Of a stretch of DNA of 64,000 bases, positions 56,701 through 64,000 are shown piece by piece. The stretch's first letter is position 1, and every line of letters starts with the position of its first letter. The stretch covers positions 15,781,548 through 15,845,547 of the forward strand of contig NC_049990.1 in NCBI RefSeq assembly GCF_000003815.2. Reading direction: 5' to 3'. The notes under the pieces are model-generated. The model was not told where the DNA came from. It did not search any database and saw only the letters and a program-made list of their open reading frames with translations. This DNA is from Branchiostoma floridae (Eukaryota > Chordata > Leptocardii > Amphioxiformes > Branchiostomatidae). The translations under genes and the position numbers were made by a program.

Positions 56701-58685
56701 CGCAACCTTCCCCAGATGGAGTGTACTCTGATTGGTATGTTCCTGGGTTGGATCTCCTAAAACATACTCATTTCATGCAACCCACATTCCTAATCAAACT
56801 AGACAAATCATTGATCATAAAACGTATTATTTTTATCTCCACCATAACTGAATAGCGGGAAGTTGAATCTATCTAACGATAAATTAATCCTGTATCTGTT
56901 AGATTCATGTATTCAATTCATCTTCTTGTCGTGACCCGTACTTAGCTAGGTGTGACAAAATCTGCAATAAAAGCTTTTTTGGTGACGCCTCAAGGGCGGA
57001 GGCATTTGAAGTGATTCTGCCCACCTCAGCAGGGTAGATCTGTCCGTTGAGGACGTGCTCGGACCCGGCGCCCATGTTGTCCAGGAAGCTCCAGTGAAGA
57101 TGGAACTGGGCCAGCCTGTAGTTGTCGCCGGGGAGGCCGCCGCCACCAACGCGGTAGGCGCTGTTCGGTTCAAAGTTTACACCGACTAGAAAGGGGTGCG
57201 GAGAAATTTGAGTGAATGAACGGAAGAACGTCAACAAACGAACGAGCGAATGAAAGGAATTCAAGTTAGGAATGGTACGAAGGAAGAATTGAATAAAGGA
57301 AGCAACTGAGGGAAAAGTTAGAAATGAATGAAGGACAGGAGGGAAAGAAATGAATGAAGGAAATGAACAAAAGGAATTAAAGGAACAAAACGAATGAAGG
57401 ATGGCGTGAATGAAGGTTAGGGCAAGAAGGAAGGAATGGACGGATTAATGAATAGATGACCATGTGAAGGAGTGAAGGTTCGTCTGCACCGACATAGGAA
57501 TGAATCAAGATACATGAGTGGCGTGCGTGGATACACGGACATGATTCTTGAGTTACAACCTATGATAAGTACAAACATATGTATTTTCTTACATGCGTAG
57601 CCGCTGTTGAACAGCTCGAGGTTTGCGTCAGTGGGCACGGTGTTGTAGCCGGCGAAGGTGAATGCTGGGTAGGTCCGCTTGACGGTGGTTCGGTACACGA
57701 GGTCGATAGGAGACTGGGCCCGGCCGGCGCAGTACTGTGGCTCAAGGACTCCCCAGTTCTCGGGACCTAGATTTAGATTCGAATTCAGCTTTATTGGTTC
57801 TTGGCATGGCAAATGACATTATAAATGCCACATGAAATGTGCCAAAGAATCACATTCCATAAAATCCTAAAAGTTGTTACAATTCACAAACATACATAAT
57901 CACATTTTTGTTTAAAAACATAGACACCGGATTAAATATAGTGACGGAGAGAAAAAGTGGATATAACTATATCAGCAAACAATAACGTACGTAGAATTTA
58001 CGAGAAAAAAGTAACTGCAAGTATATTCTGTACAGACGCAGTACTAATGACCTATCGCCACAGAAACGCCATCTTGATAGAGCAATTTTAGTGCTTTAGG
58101 AACAAAGGAGAGTTCACGTCTCTTGTCAAAGCATATATTACGTCGATGAAGATCCAGGTAATAAGATATGGAAAAAAGCAGTTACTCAAGCAACTGAAAA
58201 TCATATCCAGTTTCTTGACTAACTGCTTTTTGGCAAAGCATATACTACATTTTACCTTCACAGAAGGTGAAATTATTTTTGCTTCAAATATTCCTCTTCT
58301 TCCGTCCCAAACAAATAAGTTCAAGGACCCGGATAAGGTTGTCGTAACTGTATAAGTCCCATCCACCATGGGCGTTTGATTACATTATGTGACAGGACTG
58401 ATCTGAAGGGATGGTCACCATATACATACATGGGTTTGGTTAAGAATAAAGAAAGCGCTAGTTTGATAGTCTAGACCATGGAAAATGGAAGGGGCGTTCT
58501 GACAATGACCATGTCCTTCTAGACAGCCTGATGCAGCTCCAATAGTTTCCGCCAGCCGGCGTACGTAAAAAAGCTACATACAAGATGTACTTACCGTATC
58601 GGCCTGGAGAGTAGCCCCAGCTGCCGGCTCCCTTCGCAACATTGAGCAGCAGCGCCCCCAGGGTGCAGTACTTCCGAAGTGACAT
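53786..58685 (-). CDS. Alpha-carbonic anhydrase, secreted, probably GPI-anchored
   Basis: Seven exons: 58685-58595, 57766-57593, 57185-57025, 55949-55842, 55545-55479, 54909-54740 and 54031-53786. The 1017 nt join in frame to 338 residues. Carbonic anhydrases convert CO2 and water to bicarbonate and a proton. The start MSLRKYCTLGALLLNVAKG is a signal peptide. Zinc ligands are H117 and H119 (FHLHW) and H144 (LHLVHW); E131 in GSEH and T235 in SLTTPTC fit the catalytic Glu and Thr. C43 and C238 fit the conserved disulfide. The His64 proton-shuttle position is Tyr (NSGYAF, Y87). The hydrophobic C-terminus (LLFLLLAAVIAVIF) fits a GPI-anchor signal, as in CA4/CA15-type enzymes. The start choice is the first in-frame Met with a signal peptide; an upstream exon is not excluded. 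Confidence 0.9.
54326..54457. mobile_element. Partial copy of the foldback MITE at 48534
   Basis: It retains GGAGGCATGACCCTGACG and one long arm ending CCTAATGTGAGGGGGTATA. The other arm is mostly missing. It lies between the last two carbonic anhydrase exons. Confidence 0.75.
55008..55205. repeat. TG-rich low-complexity tract
   Basis: Imperfect TGTGTGAG and TGTATGTT units lie in a carbonic anhydrase intron. Confidence 0.9.
55978..56400 (+). mobile_element. LINE 3' fragment
   Basis: The plus frame has RFCPFCPNEIEDERHFVMDC and CSRYNDIRTELF, the same type of C-terminal zinc-finger motif as in the LINE at 34085-35968 (CQFC...HFLLDC). A stop follows at 56170, and an AATAAAGATTTCTGTAT tail ends it. 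It lies in carbonic anhydrase intron 3. Confidence 0.75.
56437..56599. mobile_element. MITE related to 49268-49494
   Basis: It starts GTAACGCTGGTTCACCTTTA and ends with AAGGTGAATTTGCGTTAC. Confidence 0.75.
57775..58370 (-). mobile_element. Possible LINE 3' region in carbonic anhydrase intron 1
   Basis: It begins AGCTTTATTGGTTCTTGGCA, which looks like the reversed A-rich 3' end of a LINE, and continues as AT-rich sequence. No coding part is recognised. Confidence 0.3.
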
Positions 58686-59886
58686 GGTCTTCTTGTTGAC
58701 GATTATCTGTATACAAACGACAAATTGCAAGTGTTAGCGCCTTTTACAAGCCTCAGTTAAGTGCTTCCATACTATTGTAAGGTATGCCAGGGTTGACGTA
58801 CATCTTCGTTACAGCTTTTTGGGAGGTTTGTCATGGGGGGGGGGGGGGGGGGTGAGTTGGTTGGCAAGAGGCAGAACTTTACAAATACGTACAAATACGA
58901 AAAAGCCCAGATGTTACCTATGGTAATCCAAATGAAAAGGAGAAAAGACCAAAATAAAAACCAGGCAAACAAGCCTAGTGCAGGAGCCGAACGGAACTAA
59001 TTTCTCAAATATCCAAGTAGAAAATATATTCACCGCGTCAAAATAATCATTATACTGTACCATAAAAAAGGAACACAACTTCAAATAACCTTCAGTAGCG
59101 TCTGTGCTTACAAATTAATAACTCAAATCTTACTTGTCAAACAGCGTTTTCTGCTTAAATTGCACCCATCCTTGGTTAGTGCAATAACTTGTTCGCAAAA
59201 TTCGCCAGGTGTCCCCAAATAAGCCATTATTTGTCGAAAAACGGATTTCGATATCAGAATGACAAGGCACTGTTCATTAGATGGTAGTAAACTACGTTTG
59301 GAGTTAACTAGAATACTGAGTACTTCCGAATCCAGCTGCATGCTGCCGCACCGCGTGCATACCCGAGACGCTAGAGCTGCGTGTTACACCGTGCATTTAT
59401 ATTGATACGGATGCAGAAATTGACACGCCAACGGATAAAAAGTGTATACTTGTATTATAAAAAAGAGGGAAGCACAAATATACAAGTAAGGTACCTTTTG
59501 GGTTCTGAATAAAGTCGACTTGTGGCCTGCATGTGTCTTGACTACTCTGAGCGGTAAGGTTACGGGTGGATTTGAAGACTCTCGACTAACGCTCTGAGGA
59601 GAACAGTTGTCTGACTGAGCTCGAGGGATACTGCCGGTTGGAATGCTTATTCATAGACTTCTCCAGCTGTTGGACAGATTAACCACCAACCAGTGCAAAA
59701 GAAAGGTCGGATTGACCCTATGAAACGTTTTTCGACCAATCAGCGACGAGCGATAATGATAGGATTTAAATTGACCTGTTGGAAAAGGTTATAGGTCGCC
59801 CGAGGGACAAAACTGTGCCAAATTCTCGTCGTTTATGAATTAGTTTGCTCATAAAAGTGGTACCTAAACAACGACCTCTCTTTCAG

Positions 59887-60292
59887 GAAAGTGCTTGAAG
59901 CCAACAATCACACAAGTGTGGAGCTTAAGAAATCTCAGTACGCCGGGTACGTGGATCCAGGAATGGTCGACGTTAAAAAGGTTAAGAAGGGAAATCTCAA
60001 ATTTCCTGACATTCCGAACATCGCGACCATTTTGGATCCACGTTTTGCCCCGTTAATGGCGGATGATGCTGATTTGAAAGGTCTCCCACCGACGTACGTG
60101 ATGACGTGTGAGTATGACGTGTTGAAGGACGATGGTGTGATGTACGCAAAGCGTCTTGGGAAGGCCGGGGTAAAGGTCAGCCACGATCATTACCAACATG
60201 GCTTCCACCCTTTTTTAATCTATTTCGATGTTTATGAGTCAGCGAAGACAGCTATGGAGAACTACCTGGCGTATCTAAAGAAGAACCTTTGA
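59887..60292 (+). CDS. Last exon of an AADAC-type esterase (orphan exon)
   Basis: The acceptor is CTCTCTTTCAG and the exon enters in phase 2, ending at TGA (60290-60292). It gives 134 codons plus stop: KVLEANNHTS, DPRFAPLMADD, LKGLPPTYVMTCEYDVLKDD, AKRLGKAGVKV, HYQHGFHPF and AYLKKNL. This is the C-terminal third of arylacetamide deacetylase-like alpha/beta hydrolases of the hormone-sensitive-lipase group. Asp77 and His107 of this exon have the 30-residue spacing of the family's catalytic Asp and His. The nucleophile exon (GDSAG-type) and the oxyanion HGG exon are not found upstream in the window. It is either the end of a gene whose other exons lie beyond the carbonic anhydrase gene, or a detached copy. 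Confidence 0.8.
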
Positions 60293-60299
60293 ACTCAAT

Positions 60300-60470
60300 A
60301 TTCACTCGTTCAGCCATTAGTCAATTCACGTTTATGGCATACTTTTGTGATTTCTAAAAAAGCTGTCAGGGGTTTGAATCGTAACAAATACGACCCTATA
60401 ACTGTGTGCACGCATAACTTAGTGTGGCCGATGATTTGCGACCTACCGTTTTTGTTATATATAAATTTAT
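60300..60470. repeat. Block shared with 39800-39960
   Basis: It follows the esterase stop codon directly, so it may be 3' untranslated sequence of the esterase copied elsewhere, or a repeat that landed there. Confidence 0.7.
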
Positions 60471-60900
60471 ATTTCTGATAGAAGCTGATTTGATGATGGG
60501 TCAACCTGCAGTTCGGAACATGGCCGCAGGATGGTGTCTTTGTGTTGGAGGCATTACGCCCCTTGGTATGCATTACTAGCAAACTCATTTTGAATCTTAA
60601 CAAAGGGTCTACTGAAATAGTCTGTGTCAGCCCGAAGAGTCTGAAATTGAATTTGATAGGAAGGTACTTTTGTGTCAAGATGTTGAAAATTTCCTGAGCG
60701 TAAAAGGTGAGATATGTGAAACTAGCGAAGTGGTTTGATTTGCTAAAGTTACTTGTATGAACATGTGTTATGGGCCACTTTCTTTCCTTTAAATGATGGC
60801 GGTTTGCAGAATGTATCTTTTCATAAACAATTCATCTATTACCAATAATGCTTGAGACCCTATGTATATCATATTGGAAAAAAATCATTCCAAACGTTAC

Positions 60901-61151
60901 AATTTCACTGATCTCGAGCTTTTACTATTCAGGAAATCACGAAAGTCTACGTTTTTAATAAAACACCAAATCTACTCATTATGCAGAACGTGGGACTTCA
61001 AAGAAGAAGGCAAACCTCACAGTAGTAAATCACAGTTTGACTTCTTCTTTGAAGTCCCACGTTCTGCATAATGAGTAGATGTGGTGATTTTATTAAAAAC
61101 GTAGGCTTTTGTGATTTCCTGAATAGTAAAAGCTCGAGATCAGTGAAATTT
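60901..61151. repeat. Palindrome with arms of about 110 bp
   Basis: The arms are 60901-61009 and 61041-61151, with a spacer of about 31 bp. Arms run AATTTCACTGATCTCGAGCT to GGGACTTCAAAGAAGAAG and back, nearly identical. Confidence 0.9.
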
Positions 61152-61689
61152 ACGGTGGTAGTAAATGTAGCACTTTAGGCCATGTTGATGTGATTACATG
61201 GATAACATACACTGTGAAACCACAAACCGATGCGAGCCTGTTAAAAAAAAAAAATGTAGTCTAAGAAAAGTTGCCTTCATTATGAAAACGAAATGAACTG
61301 AAATATTGAAGACATGACTAATTACACGTAATATGGCACATTACAGAAGACAGTCCAATGTAGCTCAAGATACTCTCAGTGACACTGACGAAAGATAATG
61401 GATGCTATCTGAAACTTCTGATAACCGTTTGCAAACCCATATCCAGTTGCTTGAGTAACTGCAATTTTGTCTCGTCCCATTGTTCGTGGGTATGTGTTAG
61501 GTGCTGTTAATAGGTGAAGGGTTCGGCTCAGAGTTTTACGGCTTTTCTAAAGAAAATTCTAACGTTACGCTTTTTAGTGCTTCGTTTTTTCCTCTACTCC
61601 TACGTGGAAAGGTATAAAAGCATCACACCACGTGGAAAAGTAGCATTGTACCCTAAATCTAATATCAGACTGCTATAGTGGGACATGGG

Positions 61690-61960
61690 ACGTGGGACTT
61701 TTCATCAGCCACTGCCTCCGAAGAATAAGTCAAACCTCCCAGTCTTCTTCTTCGTCGTGTCATCACTACACTTTCCTGCTCCAATACTCCACACACTCCC
61801 TTCCTCTGGGGGTCAGAGCTTCCCGATCTTCTTTGGTGCATGGTTCGGGCAGGAGGGGGCAGACAAGAAGGTGTTTCATAGTCTGCTCCTGTCCACAGTC
61901 ACAAGCAGTCTGTCCATCTGGGCTGAGACCTCCCAGTGAAGTATTTAGAACCATAAGATA
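61690..61960 (-). mobile_element. LINE C-terminal fragment
   Basis: The minus frame 61954-61766 reads CDCGQEQTMKHLLVCPLL and ends GRECVEYWSRKV, a zinc-finger-like tail seen at the C-terminus of some reverse transcriptases. No other part of the element was recognised. Confidence 0.6.
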
Positions 61961-62927
61961 GTGTACAGAATAGACAGTTGTTACTTTTTACTGTCTGTAC
62001 CCTTGCAATTAGCCTACGGACATGGATTTGTAAATAAATATATATATAGTGGAATCCTGCCAAAAAATTGGCTTATTTTGTCTATTCACTTGAGAATCAC
62101 AGAGATTGTGTAAACAATAGTATTCGACCTTCATATCCTCTTGACTTTGTCTTTAATGCGATTCTAATATTTCGTTATTACCTAAAAAGATAATCCTTTT
62201 ATTACCGGACACTAATCCGGGGCTGAATATGCTTAATCTTCTTTACGGTGCTACTTAATCCGGTTGTGACGTCGTGGTATAGATTAAACCCCTGGCAATA
62301 TGGCTAATCTGTCGCCCAAGGTTAATACCTGACGACACCTAGGTCTGAAAAAAGCACTATGTAGGTTACGCTGGGTACGACCTTGTCTTAAAGGTCTAGA
62401 TGATGTATAAATGTTTTCATAACCTGTTACCCTGTCAATTTAGCTAATAGTTTGTTTTGTTATAGGCTGGGGTCGACTACTCTCTCTTCACATCCAGGGG
62501 CTGAATTGTGAGCTTACAAAAAGTGGTGCTAATCGCAAGTGTCTGGAGCGACTGCCATTTGGCACTAACTCATGCGACCTCTATACGGCAGTTATTGCCC
62601 CAGGTGTGGCCATAGTACTGTAGGTTTTGAATACTTTTTGCAATAAGTGTGGTGGGTTCTTTACCGTGCTCGAGGTGTGGCTCTCCTCCAACACGGGACC
62701 TCTATCTAACGTCCTATCCGAGGGACGGCCCTGACCGAAGCTAGGTGCTTTTCCCAAGGACGCGAGTTCGGTTTGATATCAACGCCAAACACCCCGCCGC
62801 TACGCCCTATGACCCCACACCATTAAGGCAACAAATCAATCAAGTGCCATATGAAATACCGTCATGTGTTACGCATGTACTATGACTTTTGAATGAAATC
62901 AAAGGACTTTAGGATTTTTCAAATAGC
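61961..62927. other. No gene seen
   Basis: AT-rich sequence gives way to a GC-richer stretch at about 62460-62820, with neither splice signals nor an open frame worth reporting. Confidence 0.4.
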
Positions 62928-63108
62928 CAAGCAGAGGTTAGGCTCCGGCTGTGTTTTTTTTAATACATTTTTAGTCGTTTTTATCGGGCTTTCTATATTG
63001 TATTGTATATTGTATTGTCAAAACCGCGGACTTCAAGAAACATGACAAAATAGAAAGCCCAATAAAACGACTAAAAAACACAGCGGGTCGCGGAGCCTAC
63101 CCTCTGCT
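62928..63108. repeat. Palindrome, arms about 65 bp
   Basis: CAAGCAGAGGTTAGGCTCCG at the left pairs with CGGAGCCTACCCTCTGCTTG at the right. Inside, AGTCGTTTTTATCGGGCTTT pairs with AAAGCCCAATAAAACGACTA. Confidence 0.85.
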
Positions 63109-63123
63109 TGATGGGTTCATACA

Positions 63124-63614
63124 CGCGCGTATATACTGTAAATGCATTTAAGTTTGCGGGGATTTAATTTCGCGGTAGCAGGAAAATGGACTTTTCGCGG
63201 TGGTTTTAAATTCGCGGTAGCACCTTGCACTGTGGTCTCTTACTGTTATGGAAAAATGTTCGCGGTGGTTTTAAATTCGCGGTGATGCGGCCGCCGCGAA
63301 AACCGCGAACATTCATCCACCGCCAACATTTCTGCATTTACAGTATTCAAGGCCGTATGATGTCCGTATGGAAGACCACGGAAGTCTTAGCCTCTATACC
63401 AGACCCCACAGGTCGCTGGAAAATTACTAGAAATTAGAGAAATGTAGACAGATAACATGCAGGTAGGCTGGGCCGAGGAGTATGGTTTGCGACCCAGCTA
63501 ACTCCTCTGGTATGTTATCTGTCCGATTTCTATTATTTTTCCAGTGACCTGTGGAGCCTGGTAGAGGCTAAAAATTCCATACGGACCTCATACGGGCTTG
63601 AATATATACGCAAG
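63124..63614. mobile_element. Foldback element interrupted by a nested MITE
   Basis: The left arm begins GCGTATATA, then resumes at 63346 with TTCAAGGCCGTATGATGTCC. The right arm ends CATACGGGCTTGAATATATA. Arms are about 85 bp without the insertion. Confidence 0.8.
63136..63343. mobile_element. MITE with CTGTAAATGCA ends, TA target duplication
   Basis: It begins CTGTAAATGCATTTAAGTTT and ends TCTGCATTTACAG. TA flanks both sides (63134-63135 and 63344-63345). The interior has TTTTCGCGGTGGTTTTAAAT units. Removing it restores the arm of the surrounding palindrome. Confidence 0.9.
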
Positions 63615-64000
63615 TGTGAATCCATCCTATTAATATCCTTTGATATTTGTAAAACCATAAAATCCCTTGATTTAATTCATTCGAAAGCCATAGTCCATAT
63701 TAGGACCCATTTCACCATACAGCGCGATGCGATTTCGCTACGTCCTAATTCCGCTTTGTGTAATACTTGACTTCATAATAGTTTATTTATTGCAAATTAC
63801 TGGCCAAGGGCTAAATCAGTTAACATGAAATGGGCCAAACAAACAGTGTAGAGAATATGTCTATTCTAGTCTAATAATTGGAATGCCATACACAATGTGA
63901 AATTACAGCAAGACAGATAACACAACCAAGCACTCAAAGCATAGAAAGGCTCGTTTTTTTCATCTATGAATTTTTTCGAGCGTTCTGTCAGATCGCTAGG

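Overview
This is eukaryotic, intron-rich DNA from an animal, most likely a lancelet (Branchiostoma). That is an inference from the multi-domain receptors with C-type lectin and PAN domains, the many non-LTR retrotransposon pieces, MITEs and foldback elements, a tRNA-derived SINE, and simple repeats. No bacterial features are present. Two runs of N mark assembly gaps.

Layout. 1-1113 is a 206-bp satellite. About 3960-27730 is a large, imperfect inverted duplication centred near 17.5 kb. Its left arm holds a minus-strand and its right arm a plus-strand copy of the 5' half of one gene, in the order cytoplasmic modules, transmembrane exon, Thr-rich stalk. The arms differ by many insertions: TIR elements, a mariner relic, a Gag-like open frame, a Bcl-2-like fragment and a CTCCGGAG minisatellite. 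The right-arm gene carries on to 38854 through a PAN exon and four C-type lectin domains. Twelve exons joined in consistent phase predict a type II membrane receptor of about 980 residues, with no certain first exon. A 5'-truncated LINE sits in one of its introns. 38855-48248 is mostly repeats, including a possible 5.3-kb TIR element with a gap. 48249-50345 holds part of a minus-strand C-type lectin gene, interrupted by MITEs. 50841-52400 is a near-perfect 1.56-kb palindrome. 53786-58685 is a complete seven-exon alpha-carbonic anhydrase gene on the minus strand, probably secreted and GPI-anchored. 59887-60292 is the last exon of an AADAC-type esterase. 60.9-64 kb is dominated by foldback elements and MITEs, one nested inside another.

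The lectin and PAN genes look like cell-surface recognition proteins. The mirrored cytoplasmic modules carry NPxY motifs on the N-terminal, cytosolic side, which suggests endocytic or adaptor-linked signalling. The carbonic anhydrase and esterase look like unrelated neighbours. All exon limits were read by eye from splice signals and frame continuity; no alignment or search was run.
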